Shown piece by piece: positions 28,781 through 37,808 of a stretch of 64,000 bases of DNA. Position 1 is the first letter of the stretch. Every line of letters starts with the position of its first letter. The notes below the pieces were generated by a model. The model did not search any database. It saw only the letters and a list, made by a program, of their open reading frames with translations, and had not been told where the DNA came from. The stretch comes from Mycobacterium sp. GTDB taxonomy: Bacteria; Actinomycetota; Actinomycetes; Mycobacteriales; Mycobacteriaceae. The stretch lies in assembly GCA_025965895.1 (NCBI GenBank), contig JAOPWC010000002.1, positions 1-64,000 on the forward strand. The letters are read 5' to 3'. The position numbers were made by a program, and so were the translations under genes.

Positions 28781-29381
28781 CGGAGTCTCTACGCTCGCGG
28801 TTGGCACTGGAGTCCGGCCGGCCGTGGGAGCGCTAGGTCCAGGAGCGGAGTTTCCCAGCGAGCCCTCAGCGAGCGATCGAGAAAGTTCGCGAGCCTGAGG
28901 CCCTTCGAAAGCGCACGCCGCGGCTTTGCGTTCGGCGGACCGCCAGCCACAATCAGATGGCCAGGGCATGCAACGGGTGGTCGTGTTTTGGCCGCCACTC
29001 TGCAGCGACGCAGGTGCGTGCACCGTGGTGGTTAGCGTCGTGCCAGCGCCGTGCGTCGCAGCCACGATGGATGGTGCCCGATTGGTAACGACGAACGCGG
29101 GATCAGCGGTAGTCAGCGGGTCCCGGTCTGGCGCGCTATTCGAGTTTGGCGGATCGCGTGCCGCACCGGCGGCGCTGGGGAGCAGTGGCCTTGCGGTGCG
29201 GACGCCTCCTCCCGCGCGGAGACACGACAGACCTGCCCGCTGCCGTGCCGCCGAATCAAGAGGGATCAAAAGGGCACGTCGCGGCTTCACGTAAAAGCGA
29301 TGCTTGAGATGTGTAAGATTCCGCCCCGCGTTGGGTATACGCAAAGGTACTGTGTGACAGGGGCGATCTAAATCGTCACCC
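28781..29381. other. Gap without recognised gene
   Basis: About 600 bases downstream of kasB. A long antisense frame crosses it but is a GC-rich shadow of kasB. No terminator with a U-run was seen. Confidence 0.4.
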
Positions 29382-29699
29382 ATGGGGGTAGCGCGAAAAT
29401 TGTTAGCAACGAAAACAAAACACCGTATAACAGGTGTTTTACGCCAGCCGTTGAGGACGATCTCACTCGCAGTCGGCGGCTGCGTACTGGTGGCGATGGC
29501 AACGCTCACCGTTCTAGTCGGCGGTTCAGAACGCGATACCCGATCATCGGTGACGGTGATCGCCGATAACACGCCGAGCGCTCCGACAACCCGTGCCTCA
29601 GCCTCTGCCGCCCCGGGCATGAAAGCCCCTCCATTCGACGGCGCAGGCTGGCCGGGACCCGGTCCCTTTAAGGGTCAAGGCTGGCGTGATCACTGGTAG
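29382..29699 (+). CDS. Small membrane-anchored or secreted protein
   Basis: A 105-residue protein. A basic N-terminus is followed by a membrane/signal helix at about residues 27-46 (ISLAVGGCVLVAMATLTVLV), a Ser/Thr/Ala-rich linker and a Gly/Pro/Trp C-terminus (PPFDGAGWPGPGPFKGQGW). No family recognised. No strong ribosome site precedes the ATG at 29382; a TTG six codons later is an alternative. Upstream and internal DNA is richer in A/T than the surroundings. Confidence 0.5.
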   Translation: MGVARKLLATKTKHRITGVLRQPLRTISLAVGGCVLVAMATLTVLVGGSERDTRSSVTVIADNTPSAPTTRASASAAPGMKAPPFDGAGWPGPGPFKGQGWRDHW

Positions 29700-30107
29700 C
29701 TCGGCAGCACGCCCGCGCCATCGACGTTTCGTCTCCGAACAGGGGCGGCACGGGTCTGGCGCAAGAGCGCTTGAATTGTGTGTCGTCGGCATGTGTAGAC
29801 CCATGCATCCACTCGCCGGATGAGGGAAATCGGGTAGCCGCTCTCCGACGGAGAGAACCTCTGTGTCCGGTGACGTCGTCCCGTTGGCGCGGTCCACACT
29901 GTGCCGAGCGAGCCGGATGGCTCACTGCCTGCCGCACAACAGCGACCCCAATTTGAAAATAGTTCTTGTCCGGAGCGCGCCGAAGATATTGCCAGTCACT
30001 CGTCACGCACGGGGCATCGGTGGGTTGCCTGGGATAACTCACGCGGTGCGGCGCCGCGCGGCTGGACATCGGAGAATTGGAGAGGTGCTTCCCTTGGCCG
30101 TGAACGA
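29700..30107. other. Gap without recognised gene
   Basis: About 410 bases between convergent small genes. Overlapping frames lack support. No clear hairpin was found. Confidence 0.35.
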
Positions 30108-30503
30108 TCAATGGTGTGGTGTCGCATTTTGATACTGCTGTTTGCCGGCGTCGGGGTTGGTTGGGTTGGTTGGGTTGGATGCCGAGCTTCCGGGTTCAGG
30201 CGCTGACGCCGGTCTGGGATAGCAGTTCAGCGACAGCACAACGGTGTTTGTTCTGACGCTTCTATATTGTTTGCGGCCGAAGCTCGACGGGACCAAGTCC
30301 TGCTGGCTGGTTACGAGGCAATCGCTCTGTGCTAGCTTGTCACCCACTGTGCTGCCCACCACCACCGTATAGCCCGCGTTCGCCAGTGCTGACGAAGCTT
30401 CCGAAAAGCTCTTACCCGACACGTCTGGCGACGCATTCGCTGTACCGGTACTCAGCGAGGTCATTGCGCCTGCAATGATCAAAAGGACACCGAGTCTGTT
30501 CAA
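30108..30503 (-). CDS. Secreted PASTA-like small protein
   Basis: A 131-residue exported protein. Its signal peptide (NRLGVLLIIAGAMTSLSTG, then TANAS) is followed by a single PASTA-like unit (SPDVSGKSFSEASSALANAG, then YTVVVGSTVGD). Two Cys and a Pro/Asn/Thr-rich tail with NPT repeats follow. PASTA units in kinases bind cell-wall fragments; isolated ones in small secreted mycobacterial proteins have unknown roles. The start is a TTG at 30503 after GGGAGGG at ideal spacing, which gives a proper signal peptide; the longer frame starting at 30653 does not. Confidence 0.7.
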   Translation of the reverse strand: MNRLGVLLIIAGAMTSLSTGTANASPDVSGKSFSEASSALANAGYTVVVGSTVGDKLAQSDCLVTSQQDLVPSSFGRKQYRSVRTNTVVLSLNCYPRPASAPEPGSSASNPTNPTNPDAGKQQYQNATPHH

Positions 30504-30941
30504 AGCGAATCCCTCCCTGGTGTCTGTGACCGAAGGCCGCGCACGACATTCCTTCGTGAAGGCGTGGCCGCTAGAGGAGACACCGAAGCCCCCACTGGCC
30601 GATCGTAGTAAGACGGCTGGCACGACGGGGCAAGACGGTCGAAAAAGTCTCAAAGGGCACGATAATACCGATTAGTGAACTGATCACGAGGATTTCGCTT
30701 GCCGTTGGCTGCGCGGTCGGACCTCGACGCCTCGGGAATTTCTCATCTCTTGTCTGTGCGCTAATCAGCGCTACAGCGGCCTGCCCGCGCGTCTGGTCAC
30801 CTATTGTCGCCCTGCCCGGATTTTGCACATCATCATGCACAACTAGCCCTTTCCCCGCTGATGTCAAGCAGGCACGCGCAGTGATGAGGGCGGACCAACG
30901 GCACGGCCGATTTCGCAACGGAGATTGAGTACGGCCTCAGG
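30504..30941. other. Gap without recognised gene
   Basis: About 440 bases upstream of the PASTA-like gene and downstream of the broken phospholipase-D-like gene. Nothing recognised. Confidence 0.35.
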
Positions 30942-32415
30942 CTAAAAATTCACCACCGCCGGGTGTTTCTCGATGCCACCTGAGGGGTTGGTGCTGGCTG
31001 ACTCGGAGAAGTTGTGGCTGCCGGTCATCACCGTGGCGTCCGGCGAGAACGGAGTCACCAAAACCCTGCTGTTGATGATCGCGTGACCGATGCTGCCCAA
31101 GAACTGTTGGTGGGTGACTTCGGCAACAAAGTTGGTGAACGGGTGCGCGATTCCCGGGGCTGGACGACGTCCAGATTGGCTACTTGCTGCTGTGCTCCGT
31201 CGACCAGGTTGACGTTGACGTTGACGGCCGACTCGTCGCCGCGGCCCTTCGGCAGTTCGGAGACCACACCGCGAACGTAGAATCCGGGTTGGCCGATGCG
31301 TGCCATCAGGTTGGACAGAACACCGGTGTTGCGGGGCATGAACATCAGGAACCGGATTCCCTGCTTGGCCGCGGCCACCACCTCGGCGAGGGCGGCAAGG
31401 TCCGCCTTGCTGGTGGTGCGGCTGTACCAGACGGTGGCAGGCGGTGCCCGGTGACGGCGCGGCGGGTTGTGCGCTGCGCCGTTCGCGCTGACCAGCGCCG
31501 GCGGGAAGGCGCTGGCCGCGTCCCGAAGCCGGCGCTGCCGGTCCACGCGGTCAGCGGTGCTCCGGGCGGCGCCGGTGCGGACCATGAACTTATTGTGCCC
31601 CAACTGATTTCGCAAGGTGAACCGGTCGTGCTGCGCCACGTCGACGCCGGAGGCGATCAATTTTGCGCGGGCGTCGGCGTTTCGTCGCGTTGGCGGGCCC
31701 GCGCAGACGTTTTACCCTTGCCGGAGGTGATCGAGCCGTTGGCCAACACGACGTGGGCACGAGGGCCCAGCGTGTACAGGGCGTCGAAAAGTTCGTTGTC
31801 GGCGAGTTCGATCAGCGCCGCGTAGACGTCCGCGTCGTCTTTGGTGGCGGCGTCCAGCTCGGCGATCATCGCCAGTCGCGGATCACCCGAGAGGAACGTA
31901 CGGATGGCCTGCCCGTCGCTGTCGCCGATGCCGTCCTTGAATTGTCTGGGCGCGAGCTTATTTCGCGGCCAGGTAGCGAGACATGAACTGAGAGATGACG
32001 AAGCCACGGTTGAAGAACGGCTCGAAGCGGGCTCCCGACAGGTGCTCCCGGCGTGATCTCGGGCTCCAGTCGCTGGCCTGATCGGCCAGTTGGTCAGCGC
32101 GCCGCTGCTGTCACGCACCAGGGGCACAACGTGGTACGAGACCTTGTCGCCGGTGTGAACGCCGTGGTCGGTCCAGGAGAACCGTTGAAACGGCCACTGC
32201 GTCGAGGGTTGGGCGTGGATCGGCGCACCGGGGGTGGGCGGTGCGTCGCTGGAAAACCCGTCCGGTTCAGCAGAAATTGCTCGGACTTCTTGCCGTTGGC
32301 GTCGGTTTTGCGCCAGCCGATCGCGAACCCGAGGCAACCGGGGATGATCGCCGGCACGCTCCAAGAACAACAGCACGTCGTTTTCGTTCGCACACGCCTG
32401 CAGCGTGGTCGTCAT
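30942..32415 (-). pseudogene. Phospholipase-D-like gene with several frameshifts
   Basis: Remnant of a phospholipase-D-superfamily protein readable in alternating frames. From 5' to 3' these are: TTLQACANENDVLLFLERAG; then GFAIGWRKTDANGKKSEQFL in a second frame; WPFQRFSWTDHGVHTGDKVS; NKLAPRQFKDGIGDSDGQAI; LGHNKFMV, a first HxK-type motif; and finally ATVMTGSHNFSESAS with an SHN second motif. The last segment ends at 30942. At least four frame changes (near 32330, 32050, 31657 and 31150) and an internal stop show it is dead unless the assembly is faulty. The intact ancestor would have had about 490 residues. Confidence 0.85.
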
Positions 32416-32670
32416 CGGAGCGTCCTCAGCGGGAGCCGCCTAAGTTGTTGCCCCGCTGCGCATGCTGCGCAAACTCCAAAAGGGCGACGATGCAAAGCTA
32501 GCGGGCTAGGCGCGTACCCGCACGATGTGCCGGAGTGTCCGACGCGGCTGTAAAGCCGCTCGGTCCCACCGCGAGAGGCGCGACGCCACGAGCCTGTGGG
32601 CTATCGCATTTGCCCACGTTCGGAAGCGTGGTCGCATAGTCTCTTTGGGGGGAGAGAGAAGGGGGGAGAA

Positions 32671-32997
32671 GTGGTCATTCTCCGCTGGTTGTTGGTGCTG
32701 TTGGGCTCCGCCGGAGTAGTAGCCGGCTGTCTCGGGCTGCTGCTTCCGATCGGGGGTGACCACGACCGGTGCGGGCACCCGTTTTCGCTCCACATGGACA
32801 ACGCGGCGAAGACCGACGACGTGTCGGCACAGGTGGCGCCGTCGTATGGTGGCCGGTCGATCATCTACCAGGCCGACTGCACATCAGCTGTTGACGCAGC
32901 AATGGCATGGGCCTTACCGGTGGGGATCACCGGTGCGCTGGTACTGATAGCCGCGTTGACAATCCGAATCGGTGGCCGCGAAACACCGTCGGCATGA
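32671..32997 (+). CDS. Small two-helix membrane protein
   Basis: A 108-residue protein. A first helix (LRWLLVLLGSAGVVAGCLGLLLP) is followed by an exposed loop of about 50 residues with two Cys (DRCGHPF and YQADCTS) that may pair, and a second helix (WALPVGITGALVLIAALTI). GTG 32671 follows a GGGGGGAG purine run at short spacing. Two-helix proteins of this layout are common in mycobacteria; function unknown. It stands alone between two gaps. Confidence 0.6.
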   Translation: MVILRWLLVLLGSAGVVAGCLGLLLPIGGDHDRCGHPFSLHMDNAAKTDDVSAQVAPSYGGRSIIYQADCTSAVDAAMAWALPVGITGALVLIAALTIRIGGRETPSA

Positions 32998-33025
32998 TGC
33001 TCGCCGTGACCGGCTGGTTACCGGG

Positions 33026-33436
33026 CTAGCGCGAGCTGACGTGGACCCTCGCCTGCCAGGCCACCAGCGCCGGCATTCCGATGAGCTCCAGAGCGATCGC
33101 GGCGACGAACACCGGATGCGGGCGCCCGGCGCGTCGCCATGACATCAGCCGCGCCAGTCCGCCGAGGAACACCACGCCGCACACGGCGCGCAGTCCTCTG
33201 CCGTGCTTTTCGATATGCGGCACCAACGTCCACAGGACCGGCGCGGTGGCGAACCAGAATGCGTTGGTGAAGCGGTACTCGCTGTCGGCGCTCGATTCGA
33301 GTCGACTGTGGTCGCCGGGCAGCGTTGACGGGCCCACAACCATGCCGGCCAGACCGGACAGGAACGGGATGGCCGCCAAGGTTGCAATGACGATCTGAAG
33401 CGAGCGGCGACCGCCGCCACGCCTGTCCGAGTGCAT
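33026..33436 (-). CDS. DUF4345-type membrane protein
   Basis: A 136-residue protein with four predicted helices ([75 protein letters not shown]) and the conserved-looking segment [11 protein letters not shown]. The pattern fits DUF4345, a family of small membrane proteins of unknown function. ATG 33436 follows GGAAGGAA. No operon partner. Confidence 0.72.
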   Translation of the reverse strand: MHSDRRGGGRRSLQIVIATLAAIPFLSGLAGMVVGPSTLPGDHSRLESSADSEYRFTNAFWFATAPVLWTLVPHIEKHGRGLRAVCGVVFLGGLARLMSWRRAGRPHPVFVAAIALELIGMPALVAWQARVHVSSR

Positions 33437-33638
33437 GCCGTCGTTCCTTCCGTCGCCCGGGCGCTGATAGATGCGTTTGAGCAGCTCGGGGCGAGAAGCT
33501 TATCGGAATTCAATACGCATTTCCAGCGGGTGTACACCGCCCCGAAATGCCGATACCCTCGACCGGTACTTGAATGAATCATTTTTGATGCCGGGGCTTT
33601 TCGCGGCGCTGTCCACGCCACCGCTGAATTGAGGAAAC

Positions 33639-34193
33639 ATGGCTGACGTTGCCACGGGTGAAGGTGAAGCACCAGTAATCGTGAGTCTCGCGGCGGCCGC
33701 GATGCACATGTACACCTCGGCGATCGACTCTTTGCCCCAGCCGGAAGACCCGGCATTTCACGACCGCGCGGAAGTTATCTTGTCCGGTCTGCGCAAACTC
33801 CAGACCGCGTTGACCGAGGCAGCCGGCCGCAGCAGAACCACCCCGGCGGTCATCGTCGCGCTGAGCGAAGTGCGCGGCCGCTACAACGATCTGATGGCTG
33901 TGGCCGCTGCCGCCCCGGGCGCGACATTGGGCCAGCAGCTCTACGTCGCACGCAAACGCGCCCACCTGTCGGCCCAGGAGACGGCGAACGGCGCAGGACT
34001 TCGTGCCGATCTGCTCGACGCCCTGGAGGCCGGCGAGACCCCCACCGGGGATGAGGCCGCAAAGATCCGCGACCTGATCGCCGCTCTTGGTAACTCACCT
34101 GACTTCGGGCTGGCCGCGTATCCGCGGTCCGCAGATCGAGGTGCCAACGGCTGGGATGAATCGCTGGCCGAACACGTCGGGGCCGCGGTCTAG
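33639..34193 (+). CDS. XRE-like helix-turn-helix protein
   Basis: A 184-residue soluble protein. An N-terminal helical domain (about 1-95) is followed by a helix-turn-helix segment at about 97-150: LGQQLYVARKRAHLSAQETA, then NGAGLRADLLDALEAGETPT. This has the shape of a Cro/C1-type domain. ATG 33639 follows GAGGAAAC. It converges with the relaxase gene, 55 bases away stop to stop, so it may regulate transfer functions, though no operator was found. The N-terminal domain is not recognised. Confidence 0.68.
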   Translation: MADVATGEGEAPVIVSLAAAAMHMYTSAIDSLPQPEDPAFHDRAEVILSGLRKLQTALTEAAGRSRTTPAVIVALSEVRGRYNDLMAVAAAAPGATLGQQLYVARKRAHLSAQETANGAGLRADLLDALEAGETPTGDEAAKIRDLIAALGNSPDFGLAAYPRSADRGANGWDESLAEHVGAAV

Positions 34194-34202
34194 CACTTTG
34201 TA

Positions 34203-34219
34203 TGGCGGCGCGACCGCCA
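34203..34219. terminator. Hairpin between convergent genes
   Basis: A perfect 6-bp inverted repeat (TGGCGG / CCGCCA) with a 5-base loop, between the stop of the XRE-like gene and that of the relaxase gene. There is no U-run, as usual in mycobacteria. Probably a bidirectional terminator. Confidence 0.45.
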
Positions 34220-34247
34220 CGAATGGACCTTGCACCGCGCATGAACG

Positions 34248-37055
34248 TCAGAGCTCCAGGCCGCTGTCGTGGCTGAGCCCGTGCTCGAGTCCTGACCGCC
34301 GGCCCATCCGCTGGTAGGCGTCGGCGCGGGCACGCTCCGCGGCGTTGTGTTCGCGCCACACCTCACGTCGGGCGTCGCGGCGCTGATCATGGCGCTCCAG
34401 CAGCTGCACCACCGCCTGGGGCAGCAGCGCCCGGTCCGTGCGTTCGGCCTCCGCGTGCATGGTGCGGGGACGGTCGTCATGGGCCAGGATCACCCGTAAC
34501 CGATGGGCCGCTTCGTATTTGTTGCCGCAGCGCAGCTGGTGAATGGCGCTGCCCGCGACCGGGGTGGCGTGTTCGTGGTCGGCTTCCCCCGTCAAGCGCT
34601 GATAGATGTAGGCATCGTTGTGGTCGCGGCCCCTTGTCATCGCGACGTACGCCATGGCCCGGGTCGCGCCTTCACCCAGAATGGCGTGCGCGGTGTCCGC
34701 GGTGACTCCCTGCGCCGAGTGCACGGTCGCGGCGTAGCCGAGCGTGACGTGCTCGCGCAGGTACTCACCCTCGAACACCACAGTGGCCCCGTCGGTGCTG
34801 CGGTGCGCGGCGATCCGGTGGTTCGTTGCGTCGACAGCCGCCACCCGCCAGCGGTTGCCGTTGCGGACCTGGTCGACGTGGCGCCCCGGCCGCTGGGCGG
34901 GCCCGGGGGCGACGGTGATGCTGGAATCGTTATTTCTACTCATCATCACGTCCCCGACCCGAACGCGCTGGTCCCTGCCCACGCGGACCGTGGGACCCTC
35001 GACGGTGAGCGTCTCGTGCAGGCGGCGGTTCAGCGCATCGGCCATCTCCCAGGTGTCGCAGATCAACAACGCGTCGCGGCCCCCGGCCCGATCGGCCAGA
35101 TACGCCCGCTGCGCGTCGGCCGCCATCGCCACCGGGTCGCCGGTGTGCAGCCGTCCCCGGGTCCGGTACCAGGCCAGCGCCTTTCGCAGCCGGTTGCCGT
35201 GCGCGGAGCGCAGCGCCAGCGACGCGTCGCGCTCGTCGCGGTCGCGCATGCGCCACACCTCGGCCAGCCGCTGCGACCACGGCAGCTCCGCGCACAGCTG
35301 CTCGAACATCCCCCCGCGGGCGCGCACCGGCGCGAGCTGATATGCGTCCCCGACGAGCACCATCTTGCTTTTGCCCACCACGGCGCATGACAGCAGTTTC
35401 TTCAGCTCCGGGGTGCCCAGCATCGACGCCTCGTCGACCACGATCAGGGTGCGCCGGTCCACGTGCAGCCGGTCGCCTTCGATCAGCTGCAGCGCCTTGG
35501 CGACGGTCAGCCCGCGGTCGCCGGCATCTTCCTGCAGTGCCGCGTCCACCGCCTTGCCGGTGGGCGCCAACACCAGCACCTCCTTGTCGGCGCGGTGCGT
35601 GGCGGCGCGTAGCGCCTTCAGCGAGTGCGTCTTACCCGCCCCGGCGGGAGCCTGCAGCGGCTGGATCAGAAAAGGGGAGATGGCGATGTTGCGGATCGCG
35701 CGTTGCTGGTCGGCGGACAAGTCGCCCAGGTCGTGATCGCGCACGGTGAGCCGCGCGCGGTTGTCGCGCTCGTCCACCATGACGAATATCCGTTCCTCCT
35801 CGGCCATCACGAGATTGATCGTGTATTTCTCATGCCCCTCCCGTTCGTGGGTCTGGCGCGGAGCGCTGACGCGCACGCTGACCGCGTCGACGAGCTCCTC
35901 GATGCGTCGGCGCGGGTCGCCAGGCGCGTCGATCGGCAGCTGCGCCCCGACGAGCTGAACCATGTCGGCGCGGGTGAACGCGGCCTTGTCGATGCGCGCC
36001 GCCATTGCCGCGATGTGCGGCCGGTCCAGTGCGCGCTGATGTGCGCGCCGGCGCGCGTCTTTGGCGGCGCAGTGCGCGGCGCGGTGCAGCACCAGACCGC
36101 GCGGATCCGCGCGCCACACCTGCTTGAGCGTCGCCCACGCCATCGACTCCGGCTTGGGCGGGCGGGTCGCCTTCTGCGCGGCCGCCAGCTGCGCCGCCGT
36201 CGGTGCACCGTCGACCACCACGAGATTGTGGCGGGCCCATTCCCGCAGCCGGGTGGAGCGCTGCGACCACGCCTTGAGGCAGTCGGCGTCCACCCCGGCG
36301 ATCTCGGCCATGCCGGTGTGCTCGTCGACCGGGGTCCATTCGAAGCCGCGCTCGGCGTGCAGCTCACGGCGCAGCACCGCCTGGTAGATGACGCCGGCCG
36401 CTTTGGCTTCGTGGTACAGCGATTTGGAGTCGATCGACACCAGGGTGCCGTCGCGGCGGGGCTGACGGTTGGGCAGGATCAGATGCGTATGCAGGTGCGG
36501 ATCGCCGGCGCGGGACGTTTCGTGCTGATACGCGATCGCCACCAGCCCGGGCAGTCGCTCGAGGTCCTTGAGTCCGGTTACCGGGTTGTGCACGCGGGTG
36601 TAGCCGGCGTGGATGTGCAGGTACTCCATCGCCGCTTTGATGGCTCTTGTGTGCGCCTCGGCCATGACTTTTTCCCCTACATCGTCGGTCAGGGCGCGAA
36701 ACAGCGAAACGCTCTTGGGCGCGGCGAAAGTCAGGTCGAAGCCGTGCACGCTGGTCGTAGTGAACATCCGCCCGCTCGCGCCGTTGGGGGCGACGCCGTC
36801 GGTGAGCCAGGTGGCGGCGGTGCCGGTGCCGGCAACCCCGCCGTCGCGGGCAGCGTCGCTGAGGCCGGTGAGGTCTGCGACTTGCGTGGTGTCGCCGACG
36901 ATTAGCCACGTCGGGGTGCGGGTGTCAGCCTCGGCGTAGTACTCACCCAGGCCGCCGTTGGCTTTTTGACGATCCATCGATGCCTGCGTGTCGGCGTTGG
37001 CAGTGTCGTTGTAATAGCCGATACTCCAGTGGGCTAGCCGCGAGATCGTTAGCAA
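34248..37055 (-). CDS. MobF-family relaxase/helicase (TraA-like)
   Basis: A protein of about 935 residues that would nick at oriT and unwind the transferred strand. The N-terminal relaxase domain (about 1-300) has SIGYYNDTAN with the candidate catalytic Tyr14/15, the GFDLTFAAPKSVSL motif typical of TrwC relaxases (105-118), and the metal-binding three-His motif HLHTH (187-191). The C-terminal RecD-like helicase has Walker A APAGAGKTH (469-477) and Walker B VVDEASM (539-545), plus GYAATVHSAQGVT near the end. The TTG at 37055 is preceded by GGTGAGG and gives the usual LTISRL start; a GTG five codons upstream is possible. It lies about 9.4 kb past the end of the transfer operon, on the other strand. 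Confidence 0.92.
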   Translation of the reverse strand: MLTISRLAHWSIGYYNDTANADTQASMDRQKANGGLGEYYAEADTRTPTWLIVGDTTQVADLTGLSDAARDGGVAGTGTAATWLTDGVAPNGASGRMFTTTSVHGFDLTFAAPKSVSLFRALTDDVGEKVMAEAHTRAIKAAMEYLHIHAGYTRVHNPVTGLKDLERLPGLVAIAYQHETSRAGDPHLHTHLILPNRQPRRDGTLVSIDSKSLYHEAKAAGVIYQAVLRRELHAERGFEWTPVDEHTGMAEIAGVDADCLKAWSQRSTRLREWARHNLVVVDGAPTAAQLAAAQKATRPPKPESMAWATLKQVWRADPRGLVLHRAAHCAAKDARRRAHQRALDRPHIAAMAARIDKAAFTRADMVQLVGAQLPIDAPGDPRRRIEELVDAVSVRVSAPRQTHEREGHEKYTINLVMAEEERIFVMVDERDNRARLTVRDHDLGDLSADQQRAIRNIAISPFLIQPLQAPAGAGKTHSLKALRAATHRADKEVLVLAPTGKAVDAALQEDAGDRGLTVAKALQLIEGDRLHVDRRTLIVVDEASMLGTPELKKLLSCAVVGKSKMVLVGDAYQLAPVRARGGMFEQLCAELPWSQRLAEVWRMRDRDERDASLALRSAHGNRLRKALAWYRTRGRLHTGDPVAMAADAQRAYLADRAGGRDALLICDTWEMADALNRRLHETLTVEGPTVRVGRDQRVRVGDVMMSRNNDSSITVAPGPAQRPGRHVDQVRNGNRWRVAAVDATNHRIAAHRSTDGATVVFEGEYLREHVTLGYAATVHSAQGVTADTAHAILGEGATRAMAYVAMTRGRDHNDAYIYQRLTGEADHEHATPVAGSAIHQLRCGNKYEAAHRLRVILAHDDRPRTMHAEAERTDRALLPQAVVQLLERHDQRRDARREVWREHNAAERARADAYQRMGRRSGLEHGLSHDSGLEL

Positions 37056-37418
37056 TGGTCGACACCTCACCAGCGGCGGACCGCCGGCCGGCGGCCGTGT
37101 TTCGGACACCCAACGCGTCCGAAATGAGCATCGCATAGCTTTGTGCCCATGTGCCGCAGCTCTTTTCTTCCTCGGGCTGCAGGGGTTGGGCGGCGAGGGT
37201 GAGAGTTCCGCTGGGGCCGGGAAACTGGTGCATCTGGGTGGTGCTGGCGGGCATAGGATTTGGGTGGCGAATGTCGTTGGGGGTGAGATCGGGTGTGGTG
37301 GACGTGGATGCCGATGGCCGCGGCGGCATCGTTGAGCCGAGAAGTAGCCGCGCCATGGGTGTTGGGGGACAAGCACGCCCAACTGAACCGTCCGGGGGAG
37401 TCCGGGGGTGAGCTGAGC
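37056..37418. other. Region upstream of the relaxase gene; candidate oriT neighbourhood
   Basis: About 360 bases ahead of the relaxase start. In many plasmids oriT lies beside the relaxase gene. No unambiguous inverted repeat plus nic-like site was recognised by eye. Confidence 0.3.
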
Positions 37419-37538
37419 GTGTGGAAGATCGCATTGGGCTTGTGTTTGACCGTGTTCGACGTGGTGGTATTGATCTGGCTGATCGGCCAGCACGTCTCCC
37501 AGTGGCTCACCACCGCGTCGAGTGGATGGTGGATGTGA
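37419..37538 (+). CDS. Possible 39-residue membrane microprotein
   Basis: GTG at 37419 opens a 39-codon frame of one strong hydrophobic helix (WKIALGLCLTVFDVVVLIWL) with a polar/aromatic end (QWLTTASSGWWM). A GGTGAG lies 6-10 bases upstream. It is divergent from the relaxase gene. The helix composition is protein-like, but with so short a frame the call is tentative. Confidence 0.4.
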   Translation: MWKIALGLCLTVFDVVVLIWLIGQHVSQWLTTASSGWWM

Positions 37539-37808
37539 GTGGTTCTGCGACGACGTGGCGCCGTCGATGCGGGGCCCGCAGCCGATGATTAAAGGCCTGA
37601 CCGGGCGGCGTTGTGGTGTTAGGTGGCGTGTGCCCGGTGGAGCAGTTCAAGTGCGCTGTGGAGGCCGATCTGGTCGTGCAGCGCGAATACGACGCTCCCA
37701 TGGCAGGCATCCGCGCCGTCTCCGTGACAACTGATGTCGCCCCGACTGCTCGCTGCGATGTACCGACCCAAACGCTTAGGCACACCCCTGCCCGCTCAGG
37801 TGTGACGA

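Noticed and set aside
27821..29620. 599-codon minus-strand frame
   Set aside because: Mostly antisense to kasB, which is unmistakable; no motif on the minus strand.
30130..30180. ggttggttgggttggttggg tract as a G-quadruplex or microsatellite
   Set aside because: It lies in the coding tail of the PASTA-like protein and encodes its NPT repeats; G-runs are only two or three long.
35625..36905. 426-codon plus-strand frame
   Set aside because: Antisense to the relaxase gene; no recognisable domain.
13173..37055. Classic ICE with integrase and att sites
   Set aside because: No integrase, excisionase or tRNA-associated direct repeat was found in the window, so an integrative element cannot be claimed over a plasmid.
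37056..37808. oriT
   Set aside because: Expected near the relaxase but no clear inverted repeat plus nic motif was found by eye.
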